From contig NZ_JAHDAC010000004.1 of NCBI RefSeq assembly GCF_018499505.1, positions 62,001-126,000 of the forward strand: DNA of 64,000 nucleotides, read 5' to 3'. Under the pieces are notes generated by a model. That model saw only the letters and a list, made by a program, of their open reading frames with translations. It made no database searches and was not told where the DNA came from. The stretch comes from Streptococcus parasanguinis (lineage in GTDB: Bacteria; Bacillota; Bacilli; Lactobacillales; Streptococcaceae). Positions 37,820 through 47,689 of this stretch are shown piece after piece. Each line of letters starts with the position of its first letter. Positions within the stretch are counted from its first letter, which is position 1. A program made the position numbers and the translations under genes.

Positions 37820-37847
37820 TTATCTAGTGGCTGTTATTTTCTTTCGC

Positions 37848-37853
37848 TATAAT
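37848..37853 (+). promoter_or_regulatory. Putative -10 of the ABC/two-component operon
   Basis: TATAAT at 37848-37853 without a recognisable -35, which would suit an activated promoter. Confidence 0.55.
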
Positions 37854-37881
37854 ATAGTCAGAAAGTAAGAGGTAAGGAAAA

Positions 37882-38073
37882 ATGAAACAATGGTTAGTTA
37901 AGGTGTTTACGTTGACAGTGGTTGGGATGGTCGTCTATTTGATCTTTTCAAAGGATGATAGCCTCTATTACCATTTTCCTTGGGAAATATTTGCTGGACT
38001 TGGCATGATGAGCTGGGTGGTCCAGGAAGTTTTGAAAATGGTCAAGGCGGTAAAAAAGGAAATGGAGCAATGA
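37882..38073 (+). CDS. Small two-helix membrane protein
   Basis: 63 residues that I do not recognise. Two membrane segments (WLVKVFTLTVVGMVVYLIF and WEIFAGLGMMSWVVQEVL) and a basic C-terminus. GAGGTAAGGAA precedes the ATG. It heads the run that continues with the ABC transporter and two-component genes after about 70 bases, so it may be an accessory or sensing component. Confidence 0.7.
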   Translation: MKQWLVKVFTLTVVGMVVYLIFSKDDSLYYHFPWEIFAGLGMMSWVVQEVLKMVKAVKKEMEQ

Positions 38074-38145
38074 AAAAAACGGGAGCGAGCTTGGTCGTCT
38101 TTGTCATCATTCCAGCTGGCCGAACCTGCTTGAAAGGAGAGTCTC

Positions 38146-39063
38146 ATGAGCGTCATTAGAGTAGAGAACTTGAAAAAAAGTATCAAAGGAAAAGTCATTT
38201 TAGAAGATCTATCTTTTGCGGTTGAACGGGGGGATTGTCTGGCCTTGATCGGGCCAAACGGAGCTGGGAAAACAACCTTGATGAACTGTCTTCTGGGAGA
38301 TATGAAGGCGACTTCTGGGATCATTGAAGTAGAGGGGAAGGCTCCTGGTCATCCTCGATTAAAGGCTAGTGTGTCTTATCTCCCTCAAGAGAATGCTATC
38401 GTTCAAAAGTTAACCGTGCAGGAACTGATCAACTTCTTTCGCTCTATTTATCCTAACCCCTTAACAGGGGAAGAAATTGATGATTTATTACGTTTTAGCT
38501 CAGAACAAAAGAAGCAATTGGCTAGTAAGTTGTCTGGTGGTCAAAAGCGCCTCTTATCCTTTGTTCTAACCTTGATTGGTCGTCCTAGTCTTCTGTTTCT
38601 GGATGAGCCAACTGCGGGAATGGATACGTCCACTCGCCAACGCTTCTGGGAGATTGTTGGGCATTTAAAGGAAGAGGGTGTGACCATTGTCTATTCTTCG
38701 CATTACATCGAGGAAGTAGAGCACACGGCCGATCGAATTTTGGTCTTGCATCAGGGGCATTTGCTTCGGGATACGACACCACTCGCTATGAGAAGCGAAG
38801 AGGTAGAAAAACATTTTACCCTGCCTTTGCGCTACCAAGCTCTAGTGGCAGAAATGGAAGGGATTGGTCAAGTGACGGTCAAACCCGATGCCCTTCAGGT
38901 TGTGACAGGTGATGCCAATCGTTTGTGGACTCGCTTGCAAGAAGAAGGATGTTCGATCCAAGAAATCGAAGTAACCAATCGAAGTTTATTGGATTCTATT
39001 TTTGAAAATACAAAGGAAGTAGGTAGAGAAGATGAAACGCATGAAAGCTCTCGGCGTGGTTGA
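38146..39063 (+). CDS. ABC transporter ATP-binding protein (YvfR/TCS-linked type)
   Basis: 305 residues. Walker A GPNGAGKTTLMN, signature LSGGQKRLLSFVL, Walker B LLFLDEPTAGMD, H-loop YSSHYIEEVEH. The C-terminal extension is typical of ABC-2 exporters. AAAGGAGAG precedes the ATG. The permease gene overlaps its end by 32 bases, and a histidine kinase and response regulator follow. The gene order matches the B. subtilis yvfRSTU arrangement and recalls the pneumococcal TCS11 region. Likely exports a peptide or lipid-active compound sensed by the two-component system; the substrate is unknown. Confidence 0.9.
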   Translation: MSVIRVENLKKSIKGKVILEDLSFAVERGDCLALIGPNGAGKTTLMNCLLGDMKATSGIIEVEGKAPGHPRLKASVSYLPQENAIVQKLTVQELINFFRSIYPNPLTGEEIDDLLRFSSEQKKQLASKLSGGQKRLLSFVLTLIGRPSLLFLDEPTAGMDTSTRQRFWEIVGHLKEEGVTIVYSSHYIEEVEHTADRILVLHQGHLLRDTTPLAMRSEEVEKHFTLPLRYQALVAEMEGIGQVTVKPDALQVVTGDANRLWTRLQEEGCSIQEIEVTNRSLLDSIFENTKEVGREDETHESSRRG

Positions 39064-39772
39064 GTGGCATTTGACCAGTCGCCAAGCTATTTATTACTTG
39101 TTATCAATTGGGATGCCCACGGCCTTTTATCTCTTCTTTTCAGGGATGTACCAGGACACGCCAGGGGCCCCCGCTCACTTTATGAGGGATTATCTCCTAT
39201 CCATGACGGCTTTTTCCATGATGTCTACGGCTATCTTTTCTTTTCCAACGGTTCTTGAAACCGATCGACTCAATAATTGGCAAAAAGTCTTGCGCCATAC
39301 CCCCGTATCTATGGTAGAATATTATCTAATAAAGGTTGTCGGTCTCTTTGTCGATTTTCTCCTATCGATTGGAGTTGTCTTTACCGTGGGCCATGTGGTG
39401 CGGCATGTGAATATGTCCCTACAGGATTGGGTCTTGTCGGCCTTTATTCTCATCCTAGGAAGCCTAGCGTTTGTGGCTCTCGGTCTGGTCTTGACCCTGC
39501 TTCCTTCTAGTCAATTGATGTCTGTTGTAGGTAATCTCCTTTACATGGGACTGGCTGTCATGGGTGGCCTTTGGATGCCCATTAGTCTCTTTCCAGAATG
39601 GATGCAAGCCATCGGCAAATGCCTTCCAACCTATCAATTGATGGAACTGATTAAGACCTTTTTAAACAAGGGGCAGGTCAATGTCTTTGCGAGTATCTAT
39701 TTAACCTTGTTTACCCTGGTCTTGTTTGCCCTTGTTATCATCTATCGTCGTCATTCTGAGGTTCGTTCATGA
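39032..39772 (+). CDS. ABC-2 type transporter permease
   Basis: 246 residues with about six membrane helices. Starts MKRMKALGVVEWHLTSRQAIYYLLSIGMPTAFYLFFSG and has GLAVMGGLWMPISLFPEWMQAIGKCLPTYQLMELIKTFL, which is the conserved ABC-2 region. The first ATG lies inside the 3' end of the ATPase gene; a second ATG at 39041 is also possible. The stop overlaps the kinase start (ATGA). Membrane partner of the ATPase just upstream. Confidence 0.87.
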   Translation: MKRMKALGVVEWHLTSRQAIYYLLSIGMPTAFYLFFSGMYQDTPGAPAHFMRDYLLSMTAFSMMSTAIFSFPTVLETDRLNNWQKVLRHTPVSMVEYYLIKVVGLFVDFLLSIGVVFTVGHVVRHVNMSLQDWVLSAFILILGSLAFVALGLVLTLLPSSQLMSVVGNLLYMGLAVMGGLWMPISLFPEWMQAIGKCLPTYQLMELIKTFLNKGQVNVFASIYLTLFTLVLFALVIIYRRHSEVRS

Positions 39773-40866
39773 TTGAAAAACTCAAACATATTCACCATAT
39801 GTTTTACGTAGGCCTAATCTTTATGGTCTTTCCCTTTGCTTCTATTTTCTTAGGGCAGATTCCCTGGTGGCATTTCTTTTTAGCTCTCTTTTTTATGATG
39901 AGCTATCTAGGAATCCTCATTGTTGAAAATAGGACACTGACCTGGATTTTTTGGATTTATCTATTGGCTTACATAGGTGGAAATACCTTATATGTTGGGA
40001 CAGGCTTTTGTTGGTTTTACTATTATCTAAGCAATATTTTAGTTTATCGTTTTAGAGTACACAATTTTCGCTCTCCCTTTCTTTGGACGGCCTTTTTATC
40101 ACAACTGATCCTTTTGGGAGCCTTATTATTTAATAGGGAGATGAGAGAAAATGATTGGCTTTTTGTACTGATCATCTGCTTGTTCATCGCGATTATGACC
40201 TATAGTATGGTCCGGGCTGAGATGATGGAAGAGTTGAAAGCTGACCATGCCAAGCAAAATGCCCAGATCAATCTTTTGCTGGCAGAAAACGAGCGCCATC
40301 GGATTGGCCGTGATCTGCATGACAGTCTAGGACACACCTTTGCCATGCTCAGTGTCAAGGCGGACCTAGCTGATCAATTCTTAGCATTGGGTCAGGTTGA
40401 GAAGGCGCAGGAGCAGGTGCAAGAGATTCAAGCCATCAGTCAAGAGTCCATGCACCAAGTCCGAGAGATTATCGAAAACTTGAAGCAGCGAACCCTGGCA
40501 AGAGAGCTAGAAACCGTCAAGCAAATGCTGGAAGTAGCTCAAATCAAAGTGGAGATTAAAAATGAACTTGATACGGCTAGTATCTCGCCGATTCTAGAAT
40601 CTGCTCTGGCCATGGTATCTCTGGAATTAGCTACCAATATGATCAAACACGCTAAAGCGACGCAGGCCCTTCTCTCTTATCGCTCCACCGAAACAGGTGT
40701 AGAAATGGTCGCAGAAGATAATGGCATCGGCTTTGACAAAGTCTCTGACAAAGACCTGCACTCGATTCGCGAACGGATTGACTTGTTGGGAGGAGAGCTG
40801 GAGATCAGTCATCAACACAAGCCGACCCGGATAGAAATACGGATCCCCTATCAAGAAAGGAAATAA
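39769..40866 (+). CDS. Sensor histidine kinase, DesK/NarX-like (HisKA_3)
   Basis: 365 residues. About five membrane helices in the first 150 residues, then a coiled linker, the HisKA_3 motif [18 protein letters not shown] with His184 as the phosphorylation site, and a HATPase domain with [14 protein letters not shown] (N-box) and EDNGIGFD (G1). No extracytoplasmic sensor domain is visible, so signals are probably read within the membrane, as in DesK or in kinases that sense through an adjacent ABC transporter. Overlaps the permease by 4 bases; the response regulator starts 1 base after its stop. Confidence 0.92.
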   Translation: MIEKLKHIHHMFYVGLIFMVFPFASIFLGQIPWWHFFLALFFMMSYLGILIVENRTLTWIFWIYLLAYIGGNTLYVGTGFCWFYYYLSNILVYRFRVHNFRSPFLWTAFLSQLILLGALLFNREMRENDWLFVLIICLFIAIMTYSMVRAEMMEELKADHAKQNAQINLLLAENERHRIGRDLHDSLGHTFAMLSVKADLADQFLALGQVEKAQEQVQEIQAISQESMHQVREIIENLKQRTLARELETVKQMLEVAQIKVEIKNELDTASISPILESALAMVSLELATNMIKHAKATQALLSYRSTETGVEMVAEDNGIGFDKVSDKDLHSIRERIDLLGGELEISHQHKPTRIEIRIPYQERK

Positions 40867-40867
40867 G

Positions 40868-41467
40868 ATGCGTTTATTAGTTGCTGAAGACCAAAGTATG
40901 TTGCGCGATGCTCTCTGCCAGCTCTTGCTCCTGCAAGAGGATGTGGAAGATGTCTTGCAGGCAGGCGATGGGCAAGAGGCTATTCGCTTACTCGAAACAC
41001 ATCCAGTCGATATTGCGATTTTAGATATCGAAATGCCCATCAAAACAGGGTTAGAAGTGTTGGAATGGGCTAAAAGTCAACAACCCCAGCTCAAGGTCGT
41101 CATCGTTACCACTTTTAAGCGGCCGGGCTATTTCGAGCGGGCCCTCAAGGCTGGAGTCGATGCCTATGTCTTAAAAGAGCGCCGCATTACGGATTTGATG
41201 GCGACTCTTCATGCAGTATTAGCAGGGCAAAAAGAATATTCGCCTGAATTAATGGAAGGGATCTTGACCCATCCCAATCCTCTGAGCCCTCAGGAACAGG
41301 CAGTTTTAAAAGAAGTCGCAAAAGGGGCTTCTAACCAAGAAATTGCTGATCGCTTATTTCTCTCAAACGGGACCATCCGCAATTATATGTCAGCCATTCT
41401 GACTAAGTTGGATGCGGAAAACCGGACCGAGGCAGCAAAAATTGCGCAAGAAAAGGGTTGGTTATAA
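40868..41467 (+). CDS. Response regulator, NarL/LuxR family
   Basis: 199 residues. Receiver domain with acidic pair ED at residues 7-8, phospho-acceptor Asp53 in AILDIEMP, Thr/Lys in VTTFKRP and VLKERR. The C-terminal LuxR-type helix-turn-helix shows [43 protein letters not shown]. Partner of the kinase upstream. Together with the ABC transporter it forms a transporter-linked two-component operon; the target is probably the operon promoter itself. Confidence 0.93.
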   Translation: MRLLVAEDQSMLRDALCQLLLLQEDVEDVLQAGDGQEAIRLLETHPVDIAILDIEMPIKTGLEVLEWAKSQQPQLKVVIVTTFKRPGYFERALKAGVDAYVLKERRITDLMATLHAVLAGQKEYSPELMEGILTHPNPLSPQEQAVLKEVAKGASNQEIADRLFLSNGTIRNYMSAILTKLDAENRTEAAKIAQEKGWL

Positions 41468-41473
41468 GGAAGA

Positions 41474-41505
41474 AAAGTTTCTAGGATTTCCTAGAGACTT
41501 TTTTT
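41474..41505 (+). terminator. Terminator of the ABC/two-component operon
   Basis: AAAGTTTCTAGG, loop ATTT, CCTAGAGACTTT, then a T-run. Confidence 0.9.
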
Positions 41506-41556
41506 CTGATAGACCTGGCATTTTTAGAAAAACTCTCATTCTTCGGATTTGGATAG

Positions 41557-41571
41557 AAAATTCAGAAAATT
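41557..41571 (+). promoter_or_regulatory. CodY-box 1 upstream of ilvB
   Basis: AAAATTCAGAAAATT matches 13 of 15 positions of the CodY motif AATTTTCWGAAAATT. Located just upstream of the ilv promoter. Confidence 0.75.
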
Positions 41572-41583
41572 TACTATTTTTCC

Positions 41584-41611
41584 TTGAAATATTTTCTAAA
41601 AATGGTATGAT
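41584..41611 (+). promoter_or_regulatory. Promoter of the ilv operon
   Basis: TTGAAA (41584-41589), 16-bp spacer, TATGAT (41606-41611) preceded by TGG. Confidence 0.8.
41590..41604 (+). promoter_or_regulatory. CodY-box 2 inside the ilv promoter
   Basis: TATTTTCTAAAAATG matches about 12 of 15 CodY motif positions and fills the spacer between -35 and -10, so binding would block polymerase. Confidence 0.6.
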
Positions 41612-41655
41612 AGTAGCATGCTAATTTGATATACAAAGTACTGGAAAGGAGAGAC

Positions 41656-43356
41656 ATGGAGAAAATTACCTTAGAAACTGCAAAAACCGGTTCAGAGCTC
41701 GTTCTTGAAACCCTGCGTGATTTGGGCATTGACACGATTTTTGGTTATCCTGGTGGGGCGGTTTTGCCTTTATACGATGCCATCTATAGCTTTGAGGGTA
41801 TCCAGCATATCTTGGGTCGTCATGAACAAGGATGCTTGCATGAGGCTGAAGGCTACGCTAAATCAACTGGAAAGCTGGGTGTTGCAGTCGTCACTAGTGG
41901 ACCGGGGGCGACCAATGCCATTACAGGGATTGCAGATGCCATGAGCGATAGCGTTCCCTTATTAGTCTTCACTGGTCAAGTCAATCGTGCTGGGATCGGG
42001 AAAGACGCCTTCCAAGAAGCAGATATTGTGGGAATTACCATGCCCATCACCAAGTACAACTATCAAGTACGTGAGACGGCAGATATTCCGCGAATTATCA
42101 CAGAAGCTGTCCATATTGCGACGACTGGACGCCCTGGTCCGGTGGTAATTGACCTTCCAAAGGATGTGTCTGCTTTAGAGACAGATTTTATCTATGAACC
42201 AAGTGTGAAGCTTCCAAGCTACCAGCCTACCATTGAACCCAATGAATTGCAGATCAAAAAGATTTTGAAGCAATTGAGTAAGGCTAAAAAACCAGTTCTT
42301 CTTGCTGGTGGTGGGGTGAGTTACGCTGGAGCTGCAAAAGAGTTGATTGCTCTAGCAGAGCGCTATCAGATTCCAGTAGTGACCAGTCTGTTAGGTCAAG
42401 GAACGATTGCAACCAGTCATCCTCTTTTCCTAGGGATGGGAGGAATGCACGGATCCTTCGCGGCCAATATCGCTATGACAGAGACAGATTTCATGATCAG
42501 TGTTGGTTGTCGATTTGATGACCGTTTGACAGGGAATCCAAAGACTTTCGCTAAAAATGCTAAGGTTGCCCATATCGACATTGATCCTGCAGAGATTGGG
42601 AAGATCATTGCTGTCGACATTCCTGTGGTTGGCGATGCAAAGAAAGCCTTGCAACAGTTGCTAGCAGAGCCAACGGTTCATAACAATACAGAAAAATGGA
42701 TTGAAAAGGTGACCCAAGATAAGAACCGAGTTCGTTCATACGACAAGAAGGAACGGGTTGTGCAGCCACAAGCTGTGATTGAACGCATTGGAGAGTTGAC
42801 CAAGGGGGACGCTATTGTCGTCACAGACGTTGGACAACACCAAATGTGGGCGGCTCAATACTATCCTTACCAAAATGAGCGCCAATTGGTAACATCTGGT
42901 GGTCTAGGAACGATGGGATTCGGTGTTCCTGCAGCTATCGGAGCGAAAATTGCCAATCCAGATAAAGAAGTTGTTCTCTTTGTCGGAGATGGTGGTTTCC
43001 AAATGACCAACCAAGAATTGGCGATCTTAAATATTTATAAGGTTCCGATCAAGGTCGTTATGCTCAACAATCACTCGCTTGGAATGGTCCGTCAATGGCA
43101 AGAAGCCTTCTATGATGGTCGGACGTCAGAGTCAGTCTTTGATAGCCTTCCGGATTTCCAATTGATGGCGCAAGCTTACGGGATCAAGAATTATAAATTT
43201 GATAATCCTGAAACTCTTGAGAAGGATTTGGAAGTCATCACAGAAGATGTACCAATGTTCATCGAAGTAGACATTTCTCGGAAAGAGCATGTCTTACCGA
43301 TGGTACCAGCTGGTAAGAGTAATCATGAGATGTTGGGGGTGAAGTTTAATGCGTAG
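41656..43356 (+). CDS. ilvB: Acetolactate synthase, large (catalytic) subunit
   Basis: 566 residues. TPP-dependent: the first domain has TIFGYPGGAVLPLYDA with the catalytic Glu in GRHEQGCLHEAEGYAKS, FAD/central domain VLLAGGGVSYAGA, and the TPP-binding motif GDGGFQMTNQELAILNIYKVPIKVVMLNN. It makes acetolactate and acetohydroxybutyrate, the first common step to valine, leucine and isoleucine. AAAGGAGAG supports ATG 41656; an upstream ATG at 41626 is not used. Operon with ilvN (8-base overlap), ilvC and ilvA. Confidence 0.97.
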   Translation: MEKITLETAKTGSELVLETLRDLGIDTIFGYPGGAVLPLYDAIYSFEGIQHILGRHEQGCLHEAEGYAKSTGKLGVAVVTSGPGATNAITGIADAMSDSVPLLVFTGQVNRAGIGKDAFQEADIVGITMPITKYNYQVRETADIPRIITEAVHIATTGRPGPVVIDLPKDVSALETDFIYEPSVKLPSYQPTIEPNELQIKKILKQLSKAKKPVLLAGGGVSYAGAAKELIALAERYQIPVVTSLLGQGTIATSHPLFLGMGGMHGSFAANIAMTETDFMISVGCRFDDRLTGNPKTFAKNAKVAHIDIDPAEIGKIIAVDIPVVGDAKKALQQLLAEPTVHNNTEKWIEKVTQDKNRVRSYDKKERVVQPQAVIERIGELTKGDAIVVTDVGQHQMWAAQYYPYQNERQLVTSGGLGTMGFGVPAAIGAKIANPDKEVVLFVGDGGFQMTNQELAILNIYKVPIKVVMLNNHSLGMVRQWQEAFYDGRTSESVFDSLPDFQLMAQAYGIKNYKFDNPETLEKDLEVITEDVPMFIEVDISRKEHVLPMVPAGKSNHEMLGVKFNA

Positions 43357-43825
43357 AATGTTAACAGCCAAACTTCAAAACCGCTCAGGTGTTCTGAACC
43401 GCTTTACAGGAGTCTTGTCGAGACGTCAAGTCAATATCGAAAGCATCTCTGTTGGCGCTACAGAAAACCCTAATGTATCGCGGATTACCATTATCATTGA
43501 TGTTGCTTCGCATGATGAAGTAGAGCAAATCATCAAACAGCTCAACCGCCAGATTGATGTGATTCGCATTCGTGATATCACTGACAAACCACACTTGGAG
43601 CGCGAAGTGATCCTGGTGAAAGTTTCTGCACCTGCTGAGAAGCGAGCAGAAATCTTGGCCATTATTCAACCTTTCCGTGCGACCGTGGTCGATGTGGCCC
43701 CAAGCTCTATCACCGTTCAAATGACGGGAAATGCAGAAAAGAGCGAAGCCCTCATTCGTGTTATTCGACCTTATGGGATTAAAAACATCGCCCGCACCGG
43801 TGCAACCGGATTTACTCGAGATTAA
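43349..43825 (+). CDS. ilvN: Acetolactate synthase, small (regulatory) subunit
   Basis: 158 residues. The N-terminal ACT domain (RMLTAKLQNRSGVLNRFTGVLSRRQVNIESISVG) binds valine for feedback inhibition; the C-terminal part (FRATVVDVAPSSITVQMTGN) activates the catalytic subunit. GGGGGTG precedes the ATG, which lies within the end of ilvB, so the two are translationally coupled. Confidence 0.96.
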   Translation: MRRMLTAKLQNRSGVLNRFTGVLSRRQVNIESISVGATENPNVSRITIIIDVASHDEVEQIIKQLNRQIDVIRIRDITDKPHLEREVILVKVSAPAEKRAEILAIIQPFRATVVDVAPSSITVQMTGNAEKSEALIRVIRPYGIKNIARTGATGFTRD

Positions 43826-43872
43826 TTCTCACCTTAACATTGTTAACCCCGCCTTAAAAAGGCAAATAATAA

Positions 43873-44916
<1,044 letters not shown>

Positions 44917-44932
44917 TTGTCTGTAGAAGACT

Positions 44933-44964
44933 AAGCAAGTTGGGACACCCTAGCTTGCTTTTTT
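44933..44964 (+). terminator. Intercistronic terminator between ilvC and ilvA
   Basis: AAGCAAG...CTTGCTT with inner GGG/CCC around ACA, then six T. Probably reduces ilvA relative to ilvBNC. Confidence 0.8.
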
Positions 44965-44992
44965 GATCAATACACAGCAACAGAGGTAAGAA

Positions 44993-46243
44993 ATGATAAC
45001 AGCAAAAGATGTGGCCAAGGCCCATAAAATATTAAGTGGAGTCGTTGTCAATACGCCCCTTGAATACGACCACTATTTATCTGAAAAATATGGGGCAAAG
45101 ATTTATTTGAAAAAAGAAAACGCCCAACGTGTTCGTTCGTTCAAGATTCGTGGAGCGTATTTTGCAATTTCTCAACTCTCAAAAGAAGAGCGTGAGCGTG
45201 GGGTAGTGTGTGCTTCTGCGGGAAACCATGCGCAAGGGGTTGCTTATACTTGTAATGAAATGAAGATTCCAGCGACTATCTTCATGCCGATTACAACACC
45301 TCAACAAAAGATCGGCCAAGTCCGATTCTTTGGTGGGGATTATGTAACAATCAAGTTGGTGGGGGATACCTTTGATGCGTCAGCTAAGGCGGCCCAAGAA
45401 TTTACTCTCGCAGAAAAGCGGACCTTTATTGACCCGTTTGACGATCCACATGTACAGGCTGGACAAGGAACAGTGGCCTATGAAATTCTTGAGGAAGCTC
45501 GAAAAGAATCGATTGCCTTTGATGCTGTCCTTGTTCCTGTTGGTGGAGGAGGCCTCATTTCAGGTGTTTCTACCTACATCAAAGAAACAGAGCCTCGGAT
45601 TGAGGTCATTGGGGTAGAGGCTGAAGGGGCTCGCTCTATGAAGGCTGCTTTTGAAGCAGGTGGTCCCGTCAAATTACCAGAAATTGATAAGTTTGCAGAC
45701 GGGATTGCCGTGCAAAAGGTGGGCCAATTGACTTATGAAGTGACCCGCCAGCATGTGGAAACTTTGGTTGGGGTCGATGAAGGCTTGATTTCAGAGACCT
45801 TGATTGATCTTTATTCCAAACAAGGGATTGTAGCTGAACCAGCAGGAGCAGCTAGTGTGGCCTCCCTTGAAATCTTGCGCGAATACATCAAGGGGAAAAC
45901 CATTTGTTGTATTATCTCAGGTGGGAATAATGACATTAACCGCATGCCTGAAATGGAAGAACGTGCCTTGATCTACGATGGCGTAAAACACTACTTTATC
46001 GTCAACTTCCCACAACGTCCGGGAGCTCTTCGAGAATTTGTAAATGATATCCTAGGACCAAATGATGATATCACACGTTTTGAATACATCAAGCGTGCTA
46101 GTAAGGGGACTGGCCCTGTCTTGATTGGGGTTACTCTGGCCAATAAGCATGACTATGCAGGCTTGGTCAACCGTATCGAGCGTTTTGATCCGTCTTTCAT
46201 CAACTTGAATGGAAATGAAACTCTCTATAATATGCTGGTCTGA
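44993..46243 (+). CDS. ilvA: Threonine ammonia-lyase (threonine deaminase)
   Basis: 416 residues. PLP enzyme: the Schiff-base Lys is in RVRSFKIRGAYFA, the phosphate loop is VGGGGLISGVS, and CASAGNHAQGVAY is conserved. The short C-terminal ACT-like domain (HYFIVNFPQRPGALREFVNDILGPNDDITRFEYIKR) is a single regulatory copy, as in Gram-positive IlvA, and could bind isoleucine. It makes 2-oxobutanoate, the isoleucine-specific precursor. GAGGTAAG precedes the ATG. Completes the route begun by ilvBNC. Confidence 0.95.
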   Translation: MITAKDVAKAHKILSGVVVNTPLEYDHYLSEKYGAKIYLKKENAQRVRSFKIRGAYFAISQLSKEERERGVVCASAGNHAQGVAYTCNEMKIPATIFMPITTPQQKIGQVRFFGGDYVTIKLVGDTFDASAKAAQEFTLAEKRTFIDPFDDPHVQAGQGTVAYEILEEARKESIAFDAVLVPVGGGGLISGVSTYIKETEPRIEVIGVEAEGARSMKAAFEAGGPVKLPEIDKFADGIAVQKVGQLTYEVTRQHVETLVGVDEGLISETLIDLYSKQGIVAEPAGAASVASLEILREYIKGKTICCIISGGNNDINRMPEMEERALIYDGVKHYFIVNFPQRPGALREFVNDILGPNDDITRFEYIKRASKGTGPVLIGVTLANKHDYAGLVNRIERFDPSFINLNGNETLYNMLV

Positions 46244-46269
46244 GTATCATGCAGAAATAATCGACTATT

Positions 46270-46306
46270 TAAGCAATATATTTTTATGGAATATATTGCT
46301 TTTTTA
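46270..46306 (+). terminator. Terminator of the ilv operon
   Basis: AAGCAATATAT pairs with ATATATTGCTT, 9-nt loop, then T-run. Confidence 0.88.
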
Positions 46307-46353
46307 TGAAGACTTGTGATATGATATGCGTAAATTAAAAGGAGGAACTTTTT

Positions 46354-47247
46354 ATGTCTGGATTTTTTATCTTTATTTTATTCTTGCTAATGGTTGCAGG
46401 ATTCATTGTGATTAGCTCACTATATGTGGTCAAGCAACAATCTGTTGCCATCATCGAGCGTTTCGGACGTTATCAAAAAATTAGCGATAGTGGCATTCAT
46501 ATGCGAGCGCCTTTTGGCATCGATAAAATTGCAGCGCGAGTTCAATTGCGCGTCTTGCAGAGCGAGATCGTAGTTGAAACAAAAACTCAGGATAACGTAT
46601 TCGTTACCATGAATGTGGCAACACAATACCGAGTGAACGAAAGCAACGTAAAGGATGCCTACTACAAACTCATGCGTCCAGAATCACAGATTAAATCATA
46701 CATTGAAGATGCTTTGCGTTCTTCTGTACCTAAGTTGACCTTGGATGAATTATTTGAGAAAAAAGATGAAATCGCTCTTGAAGTTCAAAAACAAGTGGCA
46801 GAAGAAATGTCAACTTATGGATATATTATTGTTAAAACCTTGATCACCAAAGTTGAGCCAGATGCCGAAGTGAAACAATCCATGAACGAGATCAATGCAG
46901 CGCAAAGAAAACGCGTGGCAGCTCAGGAGTTGGCAGAAGCAGATAAGATCAAGATCGTTACTGCTGCTGAAGCTGAGGCGGAAAAAGACCGTTTGCACGG
47001 GGTTGGTATTGCCGAGCAACGGAAGGCCATTGTCGATGGATTGGCAGACTCTATTAAAGAGTTAAAAGGTGCGAATGTAGACTTGACTGAGGAACAAATC
47101 ATGTCAATTCTCTTAACCAACCAGTACTTGGATACCTTAAATAATTTTGCAGATAAAGAAGGGAATAATACGATTTTCCTACCAGCAAACCCTGATGGCG
47201 TTGAAAACATTCGTACACAAATATTATCAGCCCTGAAAGCAAAGTAA
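46354..47247 (+). CDS. SPFH/Band 7 (stomatin-like) membrane protein
   Basis: 297 residues. One N-terminal membrane helix (FFIFILFLLMVAGFIVISSLYVV), then an SPFH domain (QQSVAIIERFGRYQKISDSGIHMRAPFGIDKIAARVQLRVLQ, ETKTQDNVFVTMNVATQYRV) and a C-terminal helical coiled coil rich in Ala, Glu and Lys. Such proteins form large ring-like oligomers on membranes and affect membrane organisation or protease access; the specific role here is unknown. AGGAGG precedes the ATG. Single gene. Confidence 0.9.
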   Translation: MSGFFIFILFLLMVAGFIVISSLYVVKQQSVAIIERFGRYQKISDSGIHMRAPFGIDKIAARVQLRVLQSEIVVETKTQDNVFVTMNVATQYRVNESNVKDAYYKLMRPESQIKSYIEDALRSSVPKLTLDELFEKKDEIALEVQKQVAEEMSTYGYIIVKTLITKVEPDAEVKQSMNEINAAQRKRVAAQELAEADKIKIVTAAEAEAEKDRLHGVGIAEQRKAIVDGLADSIKELKGANVDLTEEQIMSILLTNQYLDTLNNFADKEGNNTIFLPANPDGVENIRTQILSALKAK

Positions 47248-47294
47248 ACTTTTTATCATTTTTTAAAAAAGGTTCGTATTTTCAGCGATTTTAG

Positions 47295-47323
47295 TTGACA
47301 AAATGTGCAAAAAAATTTATATT
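47295..47323 (+). promoter_or_regulatory. Promoter of the 71-residue protein gene
   Basis: TTGACA (47295-47300), 17-bp spacer, TATATT (47318-47323). Confidence 0.85.
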
Positions 47324-47355
47324 AGTATTGGAAATAATAATATAGGAGAAAGATC

Positions 47356-47571
47356 ATGGCTAAATCGAACTTTGAAAAAGTAGAATCAGTTGTTGGATGG
47401 GTACGTGATAAGAAAATTACAGGGTATCGTATCAGCAAAGAAACAAATGCCCGTGAAATGTCTATCATTGCCTTGGCTCAAGGACGTGCAAAAGTAAAGA
47501 ACATTTCGTTTGAAACTGCACTTGGATTGATTGATTTTTATGACAAAAATCATCAAAAATTTGAAGATTAA
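47356..47571 (+). CDS. Small HTH-like protein of unknown function
   Basis: 71 residues, full gene with a strong promoter, GGAGAAAG before the ATG and a perfect terminator. The middle part (ITGYRISKETNAREMSIIALAQGRAKVKNISFETALGLIDFYD) looks like a small Xre/Cro-type helix-turn-helix: Y-R-I-S-K-E-T as helix start and the spaced Ala/Leu pattern. No partner gene. It may be a DNA-binding regulator; the family is otherwise unrecognised by me. Confidence 0.7.
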   Translation: MAKSNFEKVESVVGWVRDKKITGYRISKETNAREMSIIALAQGRAKVKNISFETALGLIDFYDKNHQKFED

Positions 47572-47589
47572 TTTGTTGTTCCAATTGAA

Positions 47590-47618
47590 AACCAGAGAGT
47601 TTGCTCTCTGGTTTTTTT
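47590..47618 (+). terminator. Terminator of the small HTH-like gene
   Basis: AACCAGAGAG, loop TTTG, CTCTCTGGTT, then seven T. Confidence 0.93.
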
Positions 47619-47643
47619 GATGCCTCACAAGCAGAAGCGGTAC

Positions 47644-47682
47644 AAAAAACAGCTTGCTTCCATACTGGTAAGCAAACTGTTT
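47644..47682 (-). terminator. Terminator of the amino-acid ABC operon
   Basis: On the minus strand AAACAG-TTGCTT pairs with AAGCAA-CTGTTT around CCAGTATGG, followed by a T-run. Lies just after the ATP-binding gene stop. Confidence 0.82.
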
Positions 47683-47689
47683 CAAGAGA

